From: Pseudomaricurvus alkylphenolicus
Lineage (GTDB): Bacteria > Pseudomonadota > Gammaproteobacteria > Pseudomonadales > Cellvibrionaceae
NCBI RefSeq assembly: GCF_011683955.1
Contig: NZ_JAAQPI010000003.1
Span: 620,001-684,000 of the forward strand
Length of the DNA: 64,000 bases
Direction: 5' to 3'
Numbering within the stretch: the first letter of the stretch is position 1; each line of letters opens with the position of its first letter. The notes beneath the pieces were generated by a model that saw only the letters and a list, made by a program, of their open reading frames with translations, did no database searches and was not told the DNA's origin. A program made the position numbers and the translations under genes. Below, piece after piece: positions 1-7,484 of this stretch.

Positions 1-807
1 ACTCTGCTGGCTCAGCACTTCGGCGGCGAGATAGTCCGCGACGGCTCTAATATCACCGCGGAAGCCATCGATGAACCGCTGGCGTTGTTCGGCGTCCTGC
101 AGCGACAGCGTTGCCAGTTGCAAACCGGCGATCCAGCCTTCGGTTTTGCGGTTAAGCTCCTGCACCTCCAGGGTGCTGAGATCCAACCCGCGAAGATCAA
201 GGAAAAACCTGGTGGCCTCCTGTTGATCAAATCGCATGTCCGCTTCGCTGATTTCAGTAATCCCGCCGGAAGCCCTCAGGCTCGCTACCGGCAATGACGG
301 CATTGTCCGCGAAGCAATCACCAGATGAAAGTTGGCGGGAGAGAAGTTGATCAAATCTTGAATGACCGCAGCCACTTCCGGGCAGTCCACCAGATGGTAG
401 TCGTCCAGAAACAGGGTCAGGGGCTGATCCAGGTCGACAATTTCATTGATCAGGCAACCCACCACGTCATGGGCTCGCAGCTGGCCGCCCCCATCCAGAC
501 AGCGCTGGGCTTCCTCGCCGTTGATAAGACCGGTGGCCTGCAAGGCGGCAATCAGATAGTTGAGCAGCCGGCCTGGATCGGCATCGTCCTTGTCCAGCGA
601 TAACCAGGCGCTGGCCCCGGCAAGCCGATCCCGCCACTGGGCCAACACGGTACTCTTGCCAAACCCCGCTGACGATTGCAGCAGCGTCAGTCGCGCCGGC
701 CCTTGCTTTAGGAGACTGCTCAACAGGCGCTCTCTCAGCACGGTCGCCGACAAAGACACCGGGGGAAACAGCTTGGTCTGGATAATCGTGACCGGCGAAG
801 TCTTCAT
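1..807 (-). CDS. MalT-like LuxR-family ATP-dependent transcriptional regulator (N-terminal part, runs off the left edge)
   Basis: Translating the minus strand from the ATG at 807 gives 269 codons open to the window edge. The protein begins MKTSPVTIIQTKLFPPV. It carries a Walker A-like P-loop SSAGFGKST near residue 45, a Walker B-like strand LTLFLDDYHL near 130, and further on TEGWIAGLQLATLSL. This is the signature order of the MalT/AlkS STAND-ATPase regulators, whose LuxR-type helix-turn-helix lies at the far C terminus, here outside the window. Such proteins bind ATP and an inducer and activate a catabolic or stress regulon; the inducer cannot be told. A purine-rich GAGAAG lies about 10 bases before the ATG. 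The gene is divergent from fbp with 218 bp between them. Family call is firm; target genes are unknown. Confidence 0.85.
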   Translation of the reverse strand, partial: MKTSPVTIIQTKLFPPVSLSATVLRERLLSSLLKQGPARLTLLQSSAGFGKSTVLAQWRDRLAGASAWLSLDKDDADPGRLLNYLIAALQATGLINGEEAQRCLDGGGQLRAHDVVGCLINEIVDLDQPLTLFLDDYHLVDCPEVAAVIQDLINFSPANFHLVIASRTMPSLPVASLRASGGITEISEADMRFDQQEATRFFLDLRGLDLSTLEVQELNRKTEGWIAGLQLATLSLQDAEQRQRFIDGFRGDIRAVADYLAAEVLSQQS

Positions 808-852
808 AGGTGCGATCTTCTCAATAAGGTCTTCTGTAGCCAGGTTAAAAAC

Positions 853-866
853 AAGGGAAATCCCTT
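853..866. promoter_or_regulatory. Short inverted repeat in the MalT-like/fbp divergent spacer
   Basis: AAGGGA-AA-TCCCTT is a 6-2-6 inverted repeat about 46-59 bases before the ATG of the MalT-like regulator. It could be an operator or the base of a leader hairpin. A TTGACA at 958-963 lies on the fbp strand, but no convincing -10 follows at 17 bp. Low confidence. Confidence 0.3.
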
Positions 867-1025
867 AATTTAGCTTTTCACAAACCGACATTATTTTCCA
901 CAACGGCACTTTATCCCCCATTTCACAGCCTGTTTGCAATCTGTCGTCCAATTGCCATTGACAAATCATCGCCAAAAGCGACACTTACACCTTTGCTCAC
1001 CAGCCCTCAGGAATAAGTACCCTCC

Positions 1026-2027
1026 ATGTCCATGACCAAAACCCTCGGCGAATTCATTGTTGAATGCCAGTCCGAATATCCCGACGCCACTGGCGCACTC
1101 AGCTCGCTGTTTTCCTCCATTCGCCTGGCGGCCAAGGTGGTCAACCGCGAAATCAACAAAGCCGGCCTGGTAGACATTACCGGCGCCGCCGGTGCTGAGA
1201 ACGTGCAGGGGGAGCAACAGCAAAAGCTCGACATCTACGCCAACGACAAATTCAAGTCGGCGCTGCAGGCGCGCGGTGAGGTCTGCGGAATCGCCTCAGA
1301 GGAGGAAGACAAGTACGTCAATTTTGAAGGCAACAGCCAGGACGGAGACTATGTGGTCTTGATGGATCCCCTGGACGGCTCCTCCAATATCGATGTTAAC
1401 GTATCGGTGGGCACCATTTTCTCGATCTATCGCCGGGTTTCCGCCAAGGGGCAACCGGTTACTGATGAGGACTTCCTGCAGCCGGGCAACAAGCAGGTGG
1501 CTGCCGGCTATGTGATCTACGGCTCCTCCACCATGCTGGTTTACACCACCGGCAATGGCGTAAACGGGTTCACCTATGACCCGAGCCTGGGGGTTTTCTG
1601 CCTCTCGCATCCGAATATGACCACGCCTGAAGACGGCAACATCTACTCGGTTAACGAAGGCAACTATGTTCACTTCCCGGAGGGTGTGAAGAAGTACATT
1701 AAATACTGTCAGGAAGAAGACGTGGCCACCCATCGGCCTTATACCTCCCGTTACATTGGCTCGTTGGTGTCGGATTTCCACCGCAACCTGATCAAGGGCG
1801 GCATCTACCTGTACCCAACCTCGTCCAGCCACCCGAACGGCAAACTGCGCCTACTCTACGAGTGCAACCCCATCGCTTTCCTGGCGGAACAGGCCGGTGG
1901 CAAGGCGGTTGCCAGCCCCGGCCAGCGTATCCTCGACCTTAAGCCCGGTGAACTGCACGAGCGCACTCCGTTTATCGTAGGGTCCACTAAAATGGTGGAA
2001 AAAGTCGAGGAATTTCTGGCTGACTGA
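1026..2027 (+). CDS. fbp: Class I fructose-1,6-bisphosphatase
   Basis: 333-residue cytosolic enzyme that hydrolyses fructose-1,6-bisphosphate to fructose-6-phosphate, the committed step of gluconeogenesis. The metal-binding signature [10 protein letters not shown] is near residue 115, preceded by IASEEED. Further class I landmarks are [20 protein letters not shown] and, near the C terminus, [20 protein letters not shown]. Length equals the bacterial class I norm. ATG at 1026 is chosen; a second in-frame ATG at 1032 would remove two residues. An AGGAA is about 12 bases upstream. The gene stands alone and converges with the pirin gene 19 bp away. Gluconeogenic need fits a genome with acetate-type uptake genes at the other end of the window. 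Confidence 0.97.
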   Translation: MSMTKTLGEFIVECQSEYPDATGALSSLFSSIRLAAKVVNREINKAGLVDITGAAGAENVQGEQQQKLDIYANDKFKSALQARGEVCGIASEEEDKYVNFEGNSQDGDYVVLMDPLDGSSNIDVNVSVGTIFSIYRRVSAKGQPVTDEDFLQPGNKQVAAGYVIYGSSTMLVYTTGNGVNGFTYDPSLGVFCLSHPNMTTPEDGNIYSVNEGNYVHFPEGVKKYIKYCQEEDVATHRPYTSRYIGSLVSDFHRNLIKGGIYLYPTSSSHPNGKLRLLYECNPIAFLAEQAGGKAVASPGQRILDLKPGELHERTPFIVGSTKMVEKVEEFLAD

Positions 2028-2046
2028 TGCATTTCCCGAGAGCGGA

Positions 2047-2913
2047 TTATTGGACCAGGCGGTTGTGCTGATAATCCTCCAGCGCCTGTTCCAATTGCTC
2101 TCGGGTATTCATCACAAACGGGCCATACTGGGCGATAGGCTCTGCCAGGGGCTTGCCGGCGAGCACCAGCGCCCGGGCACCTTCCGACCCCGCCTGCAAT
2201 AGCAGCCTGTCGCCTGGACCGTAAAAACCCATCTGCCGCCGGTTAAGTTCCAGCGTACTGCCGCCGTAAACGTAAACCATGGCTGGGTTCTCGCCGGCAA
2301 AGCTCAAATCCACTGCCGCTCCCGACGGCAGCATCACATCTGCCAGTACCGGCTCAGTGGTAAAAGCGGGTAGCGCCCCGTGAACGGTTTGAACCGCGTC
2401 GCTGTGCTGCGGATCAGCCACCTCAATATCACCAGCGATCGATCTCACTACCGCGCCGGAGGCCAACGCAGCTTGTGCAATTTCCGCAGAGCGGATGTCA
2501 CGGTAAGCGGCCGGTTTCATTTTTTCATCAGCCGGCAAATTCAGCCAGATCTGGAATCCGTGCAACAAGCCCTGCTCCTGCTCGGGCATCTCGGAGTGAA
2601 TAACACCGCGGCCGGCTGTCATCCACTGCACATCCCCGGCCTCAATCACACCTTCATTGCCCATATGGTCCCGATGGCGCATGCGCCCTGCTTTCATATA
2701 GGTGATGGTTTCAAACCCGCGATGAGGATGAGAAGGGAAACCACCGACATAATCACTGGCAGCATCGGAGTTGATTTCGTCAAGCATTAGAAACGGGTCC
2801 ATCGCCGCGTTCAACTGCCGGCCTGCCAGGCGTGAGATCTTTACACCGTCACCATCACTGGCCGCCATCGCATTGACGGTCTGCAACAGCGATCGCTTGG
2901 ATAATGGGCTCAT
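2047..2913 (-). CDS. Pirin family protein (YhaK-like)
   Basis: 288-residue bicupin of the pirin family. The N-terminal cupin has the metal-ligand motifs FPSHPHRGFETITYM and, about 45 residues later, GRGVIHSEMPE; these supply the His/Glu ligands in characterised pirins, some of which have quercetinase activity. The C-terminal cupin half follows, from about residue 170. The gene starts inside the stop of the upstream glutathionyl-hydroquinone reductase (TGATG, one shared base), so the two are translationally coupled. In E. coli the pirin YhaK sits beside the LysR regulator YhaJ, and YhaJ controls yqjF/yqjG. Finding all four types together here supports a role in quinone or aromatic-oxidant stress. 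Exact substrate unknown. Confidence 0.92.
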   Translation of the reverse strand: MSPLSKRSLLQTVNAMAASDGDGVKISRLAGRQLNAAMDPFLMLDEINSDAASDYVGGFPSHPHRGFETITYMKAGRMRHRDHMGNEGVIEAGDVQWMTAGRGVIHSEMPEQEQGLLHGFQIWLNLPADEKMKPAAYRDIRSAEIAQAALASGAVVRSIAGDIEVADPQHSDAVQTVHGALPAFTTEPVLADVMLPSGAAVDLSFAGENPAMVYVYGGSTLELNRRQMGFYGPGDRLLLQAGSEGARALVLAGKPLAEPIAQYGPFVMNTREQLEQALEDYQHNRLVQ

Positions 2914-3896
2914 CAGGCCACCTCCCGTGATTCGCTCAAGGATTGCCTTGCGTGTGCGACCGTATAATCGATATCCGGCCCCACTGGCACAACGCCCGTT
3001 GGATTAATGGTTTTGTGGCTACCGTAGTAGTGCTCTTTGATGTGCCCAAAGTCCACAGTGTCGGCCACGCCTGGCACCTGGTAGAGTTCGCGCACATAGG
3101 CGGAGATCGCCGGATAATCCTCAAGACGCTGGCGGTTGCACTTAAAGTGGCCATGGTAGACAGCATCAAACCGTATCAGCGTGGTAAACAGGCGCCAGTC
3201 GGCTTCGGTGATGCAATCGCCCACCAGATAACGCTGCTGTTGCAATTGCGCCTCCAGGCAATCCAGCGTCTCAAACAGTTCCCGGTATGCCGTTTCGTAG
3301 GCCTCCTGGGTGGTCGCGAAGCCCGCCCGATACACACCGTTGTTAATGTTGTGGTACACGCGCTCATTGATCGCATCTATGTCGGCCAACAGCACTTCAG
3401 GCGCATAGTTGTCAGTGTTGTCAGTCAGGTGGTCAAAGGCGCTGTTGAACATCCGAATGATTTCCGCCGACTCGTTGTTAACAATCGTCTGGGTCTTTTT
3501 GTCCCAGAGTACCGGCACGGTTACCCTTCCTTCGTAATCCGGAGCGGCTTTCAAATAGACTTGGTAGAGGTGATGGAGACCGTAGAGGTCGTCTCCGCCA
3601 CTAAAACTCCAGCCATGCTCCAGCATCAAGGGGTCCACAACACTGACACTGATCAGGGACTCCAGCCCCTTGAGCTTGCGAAAGATCAGCGTCCGATGAG
3701 CCCAGGGACAAGCCAGGGATACGTACAGGTGATAGCGACCCGGCTCAGCCTTAAAACCTCCATTGCCTGTAGGACCAGCGCTTCCGTCGGGGGTAATCCA
3801 ATGGCGGAAGCGGCTTTCCTGGCGCTTGAATTCCCCCTGATTGTTTTTGGTGTCATACCACTGGTCTACCCATTGGCCGTTTTGCAGTAATCCCAT
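2913..3896 (-). CDS. yqjG: Glutathionyl-hydroquinone reductase (Xi-class GST, YqjG/ECM4 family)
   Basis: 327-residue cytosolic enzyme that reduces glutathionyl-hydroquinones to hydroquinones with glutathione. The N-terminal thioredoxin fold carries the Xi-class catalytic cysteine in SLACPWAHRTLIFRKLKGLE, near residue 62. An all-helical GST C-terminal domain follows, containing YLVGDCITEADWRLFTTLIR, and the end has the family-typical NPTGVVPVGPDIDY. Length matches YqjG (about 328). The ATG at 3896 follows GAGAGGA with good spacing. It is the middle gene of a doxX-yqjG-pirin operon, 35 bp after doxX and overlapping the pirin start by one base. The operon faces the YhaJ-like LysR gene, its likely activator. 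Confidence 0.95.
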   Translation of the reverse strand: MGLLQNGQWVDQWYDTKNNQGEFKRQESRFRHWITPDGSAGPTGNGGFKAEPGRYHLYVSLACPWAHRTLIFRKLKGLESLISVSVVDPLMLEHGWSFSGGDDLYGLHHLYQVYLKAAPDYEGRVTVPVLWDKKTQTIVNNESAEIIRMFNSAFDHLTDNTDNYAPEVLLADIDAINERVYHNINNGVYRAGFATTQEAYETAYRELFETLDCLEAQLQQQRYLVGDCITEADWRLFTTLIRFDAVYHGHFKCNRQRLEDYPAISAYVRELYQVPGVADTVDFGHIKEHYYGSHKTINPTGVVPVGPDIDYTVAHARQSLSESREVA

Positions 3897-3931
3897 TGTT
3901 AAATCCTCTCGTTGATGTATTCGGTCTGCTT

Positions 3932-4381
3932 TCAGGACACTTGAACGCGGTTATGGATGAACTGGTCTGCGCTTATGCTGCCCGCACCTCGCACAACCAG
4001 TGCGGCACTGATCACAAACAATGCCAGGCCAAATTCGTAGCCGTTGTTGCTCATAAACAGGCCATTGCCAATGTGCACTGCAAAAATAGCCACCAGCATG
4101 GTTACCGCCAGCACCAGTGCCGCCGGGCGAACGAGCAATCCGACGATAAGCGCCAGACCGCCGAAAAACTCCGCGCCACCGGCCAGTGCGGCCATCAGCT
4201 CTCCGGGGTTAAGTCCGATCGATGCCATCCAGGCACCGGTGCCTTCCAGGCCGTAGCCACCAAACCAGCCAAACAGTTTCTGCGCACCGTGGGCCGCAAA
4301 TACAATTCCTGCGCCTACACGCAGCGGAAGGGTGTCAATACCGGAGGTACTTTCTGTGAGCTTCGCAATCAGGGTATTCAT
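3932..4381 (-). CDS. DoxX family membrane protein (YqjF-like)
   Basis: 149-residue integral membrane protein of the DoxX family with about four transmembrane segments. Family motifs include RVGAGIVFAAHGAQKLFGWF near residue 21, GGAEFFGGLALIVGLLVRP, and a final helix YEFGLALFVISAALVVRG. DoxX-type proteins are small inner-membrane proteins linked to thiol or quinone redox stress; their biochemistry is poorly known. The ATG at 4381 is preceded by AGAGGAT. It is the first gene of the operon with yqjG and the pirin gene, matching the E. coli yqjF-yqjG pair, and the 123-bp spacer to the LysR gene holds the likely control region. Confidence 0.9.
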   Translation of the reverse strand: MNTLIAKLTESTSGIDTLPLRVGAGIVFAAHGAQKLFGWFGGYGLEGTGAWMASIGLNPGELMAALAGGAEFFGGLALIVGLLVRPAALVLAVTMLVAIFAVHIGNGLFMSNNGYEFGLALFVISAALVVRGAGSISADQFIHNRVQVS

Positions 4382-4484
4382 GTTTTCGATCCTCTTTGTT
4401 GCCTTTGTTTGTGGGGTTGCTTAACGATGAGTCCAGTTTACGGATTGCCAAAAATTCAATAACCGGCTATTTTTGAGTAATTAA

Positions 4485-4499
4485 TTCAAATTATTTGAA
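4485..4499. promoter_or_regulatory. Palindrome TTCAAATTATTTGAA before the LysR gene
   Basis: Perfect 7-1-7 inverted repeat ending 5 bases before the LysR ATG, in the 123-bp spacer between the LysR gene and doxX. Position next to the regulator start suggests an autoregulatory operator, and the T-N11-A form is compatible with a LysR-type site. The same spacer has a second A/T-rich stretch, AATTCAATAACCGGCTATTT, at about 4453-4472. The protein that binds is inferred. Confidence 0.5.
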
Positions 4500-4504
4500 C
4501 ATTT

Positions 4505-5419
4505 ATGAATTATAAAAATCCCTTAACTTTAGAGGCCTTACAAGTTATTGACTGTATTGAGCGGCGAGAGAGCTTTGCAAAGGCAGCGGAAGAATTGAAC
4601 AAAGTACCGTCTGCACTCTCCTACATCGTGCAGAAGCTGGAAGAACAGCTGGGCGTCACGCTGTTTCAGCGTCAGGGGCGGCGCTCCGTGCTGACTCCAG
4701 CCGGTCGTGTTCTACTGGAGCAGGGTCGTGAGTTACTGGCGGCCAGTCAGCGTCTGGTGGATTTAACGCGGGAAACGGCAACCGGTTGGGAGCCTCGGCT
4801 GCGCATTGCCGTGGAAGGCATTATCGACAGTGAAGAGCTGTTTGGTTGGATTACCCCCTTTTTGCATCAACACCCCAATGTGGAGCTGGATATCTCGGAG
4901 GTCATATTGGGCGGGGGCTGGGAAGCTCTGGAACAGGATCGGGTCGATCTCGTCATCGGTGCCCCCGCCCCCAAACCGACGCACCAGGGATTTCGCACAG
5001 AACCCCTGGGCTGCGCTCAAATGGTGTTCGTGGTACGGAAAGACGACCCCATCGCCTCTCTGCCGCAACCGGTAGCTGCCGACCATCCATTGCTGCTGCA
5101 GCGGCCCATGGTGGTGGCTCACGACACTTCGGTGCAGGGGGTGCGTCGCTCCATTGGTCTGTTCGGCGGCTCGAAGTACTTGTATGTACAAACCATGGAA
5201 CAGAAAATCGCCGCCCAGAGGGCTGGAGCGGGTGTCGGGCGCCTTCCTCGGAAACGAGTACAACCGCAGCTGGACTCCGGTGAGCTGGTTGAAATAGAGA
5301 TTCAGAACCCGCAAACCGGCGCGGGTGGAGACACCAATCTTCTTCTGGCCTGGAGAATCAGCCATAAGGGTAAGGCGCTCAAAGCACTCGTGGACTTGAT
5401 TCTGGCAGAGAGGCATTGA
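4505..5419 (+). CDS. LysR family transcriptional regulator, YhaJ-like
   Basis: 304-residue LysR-type regulator. The N-terminal winged helix-turn-helix (residues about 7-66) reads LTLEALQVIDCIERRESFAK and continues through VPSALSYIVQKLEEQLGVTL, very close in wording to E. coli YhaJ as I remember it. The rest, from about residue 90, is the periplasmic-binding-protein-like effector domain. YhaJ in E. coli activates yqjF and related genes in response to aromatic breakdown products. Here the regulator is divergent from doxX-yqjG-pirin, the expected target. No strong Shine-Dalgarno is visible before the ATG at 4505, whose immediate upstream region is very A/T-rich. Family certain; effector inferred. 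Confidence 0.93.
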   Translation: MNYKNPLTLEALQVIDCIERRESFAKAAEELNKVPSALSYIVQKLEEQLGVTLFQRQGRRSVLTPAGRVLLEQGRELLAASQRLVDLTRETATGWEPRLRIAVEGIIDSEELFGWITPFLHQHPNVELDISEVILGGGWEALEQDRVDLVIGAPAPKPTHQGFRTEPLGCAQMVFVVRKDDPIASLPQPVAADHPLLLQRPMVVAHDTSVQGVRRSIGLFGGSKYLYVQTMEQKIAAQRAGAGVGRLPRKRVQPQLDSGELVEIEIQNPQTGAGGDTNLLLAWRISHKGKALKALVDLILAERH

Positions 5420-5481
5420 GTGCCAACCTCCCATGTGGATGCTATCCTTAGGACGCCACGACGGATGGGAATAAAAAAGGG

Positions 5482-7482
5482 ATGACGATTCGTTCCGCCA
5501 AGAGGTTAACTCAAATCGCCCTGAGCTATCTGCTCTGGGCGGGACTGCTTTGGAGCACAGCAACCGCGGCACTGCCCGGACCACCCTGGGGAGGGCAGCT
5601 GACACTCACTGAGTCCTGCACAGAGTTTGTTGCCGACGTGCCCGTGCAACAGCTTTGTATCGAAGCACTGGAAGTGACCTGGCAGGCTTACGAGGACGGT
5701 GGCACACCCCGCTTCGAATGGCAGACGAATTGGCAGTGGCGCAGTGGTGTGCGTGTGGCGGGTTTTGCCAATACCATTGCTATTCACCAGTTGCCCGCGG
5801 CCGCTCGCTGGAGCCTGCGGCAATCCAGGCCGGATACCGGCAGCCTGTTCCTGGCCCAGGTTTTTGATCGGCGGCGACCGGACATTATCGCCGCCTGGCT
5901 GCTGATACAACCCAGGCATTACGCGGCCAGTGGCAAAACTTCAGCGTCCTTCCCTTCCAACCACGATGCATGGGACACGCTGTTTATCCGCCCGGACCGG
6001 CTGGCGCAGCTGGGTGAATTCTGTGGCGCTGGCACCAAGCTGACACCGAGTGATTATTTATCCCCGGACAGCTCTCGAGAACTGTTTGCGGCCGGCTTCG
6101 AGTTGTCTCAGTTGCGAACCTGTAAGCTGACCGTTGCGCGCGGTGCATTGCAGCAGGCTCTGGCGGTTAATTGTGGAGTCGTGCCTCGCACCCGGGAATG
6201 CCTGTTACAGCAACGACAATCGCGGCAAGCCCTGCGCCAATGGCAGCGTCAGTTTGATCAGCTGCTTGGCTCTGAACACTCCCAGGAGCCGACTCCTTTA
6301 GCAGCCAAACTGAACGCCACCGAACCCTTTGAAAATTCGCCGGTGTCACTGGCGGCCCAACACTGGCAGCGTGACCAAGGCTTGCAGTATTTTCAATCGG
6401 CTCGCCAGCAGGCCCGTCGCGGCAAATCCGGTCCCGCCGCTGCGCTGCAACAAGCCAGTCGGCCTCACAGCGCGCTAACCGATCTCAGCGCCGAACTGGC
6501 ATGGGAGCAACGGCAAGCCAATCAGTCCCCATTGACGCGGTACAGTTCCAGCTTTATTCGCACACGCCTGGACCTTGCCGATCGATTTTTGCAGAATCCA
6601 ACAGCTCGCGATGGCTCTAAGGCAATCGCTGCCGTAGAGCAGATTCTGGTCGCCAACCCGGACAACCTTAAAGCCCGCGACTATTCACTCAAACTCGCCA
6701 CCCACTATCTGCGACGTATTAATCAGGCGACCAAGGCCGGGCGTCTCAAAGACGCCGAGCGTCTGGTGGCACAGCTGATGGAGCTCAATCTTTCTGCAGA
6801 TCTGCTGGAAGTCATTGTCCAGGGCCTGAAGCTGCGCCGCAGCCCACCGTCGCCCAAACCCGCCGATAGTGACAAGGCGGAACAGGACAAATTGTTGCAA
6901 CAAGCCCTGGCGAAAGCGGAACAGGCGCGAACACAACTGCAGCGGGCGCAACGGCAGATGGCGTCTCTGGAGCAACGCATCTCACAACAGAAAACCGACT
7001 CGGCCGACATTGCACGCCTGCGTCAGGAGCTGGAACGACTGCGCAGCCAGGGTCGCAGCGAAGCGGAGCTGGGGGAAGAAAACCGGCTGTTGGCGCAAAT
7101 GCTGGCGGAACGGGAGCAATCGCTTAAGCGCTTGCATCTGCAGCAGCAGGACCTGCACCAACAACTGGCCAATGGACAGCGCCAACTGAACAAGCTCGAT
7201 GCCGACAAACAGTACCTTCAACAGGAGTTGCAACAGGTCAATGGGGTACTGAGTCAGTTTGGCATCAACCGGCAGTCCATTGACAAATTCCCGCCCATTC
7301 GCGAGGCAGTGGCCGCCGAAGACTTTGAGCGTGCTATCAAACTGATGGCGGACGCCGGCCTGATCGCCCCCAACCCGGGTTTCCTGGAAAAAACCATGAT
7401 CAAGCAAGGCCTCAAGATCGTCGCCAAGATTAACCGCCAGAATGAGGCGCGCACCACCTCTGAATCCGGGGCAGCGAGATAA
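5482..7482 (+). CDS. Secreted coiled-coil protein of unknown function, partner of the double-FHA protein
   Basis: 666 residues, not recognised as a named family. A signal peptide is visible at 1-30 (hydrophobic core ALSYLLWAGLLWSTATAALP). Residues about 30-350 form a Gln/Arg-rich region with several cysteines. Residues about 370-450 form a helical repeat, DGSKAIAAVEQILVANPDN followed by LATHYLRRINQATKAGRLKD, that resembles the repeats in both Ser/Thr kinases of this window. Residues about 465-590 are a long heptad-rich coiled coil (for example LRQELERLRSQGRSEAELGE). The end is a short helical domain with FPPIREAVAAEDFERAIKLM. The following FHA gene starts 2 bases after the stop, so the pair is co-transcribed. 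Probably periplasmic; role unknown. Confidence 0.75.
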   Translation: MTIRSAKRLTQIALSYLLWAGLLWSTATAALPGPPWGGQLTLTESCTEFVADVPVQQLCIEALEVTWQAYEDGGTPRFEWQTNWQWRSGVRVAGFANTIAIHQLPAAARWSLRQSRPDTGSLFLAQVFDRRRPDIIAAWLLIQPRHYAASGKTSASFPSNHDAWDTLFIRPDRLAQLGEFCGAGTKLTPSDYLSPDSSRELFAAGFELSQLRTCKLTVARGALQQALAVNCGVVPRTRECLLQQRQSRQALRQWQRQFDQLLGSEHSQEPTPLAAKLNATEPFENSPVSLAAQHWQRDQGLQYFQSARQQARRGKSGPAAALQQASRPHSALTDLSAELAWEQRQANQSPLTRYSSSFIRTRLDLADRFLQNPTARDGSKAIAAVEQILVANPDNLKARDYSLKLATHYLRRINQATKAGRLKDAERLVAQLMELNLSADLLEVIVQGLKLRRSPPSPKPADSDKAEQDKLLQQALAKAEQARTQLQRAQRQMASLEQRISQQKTDSADIARLRQELERLRSQGRSEAELGEENRLLAQMLAEREQSLKRLHLQQQDLHQQLANGQRQLNKLDADKQYLQQELQQVNGVLSQFGINRQSIDKFPPIREAVAAEDFERAIKLMADAGLIAPNPGFLEKTMIKQGLKIVAKINRQNEARTTSESGAAR

Positions 7483-7484
7483 CC

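Noticed and set aside
2943-3890. Long plus-strand open frame opposite yqjG
   Set aside because: Antisense shadow of a well-supported gene; no family wording and no ribosome-binding site.
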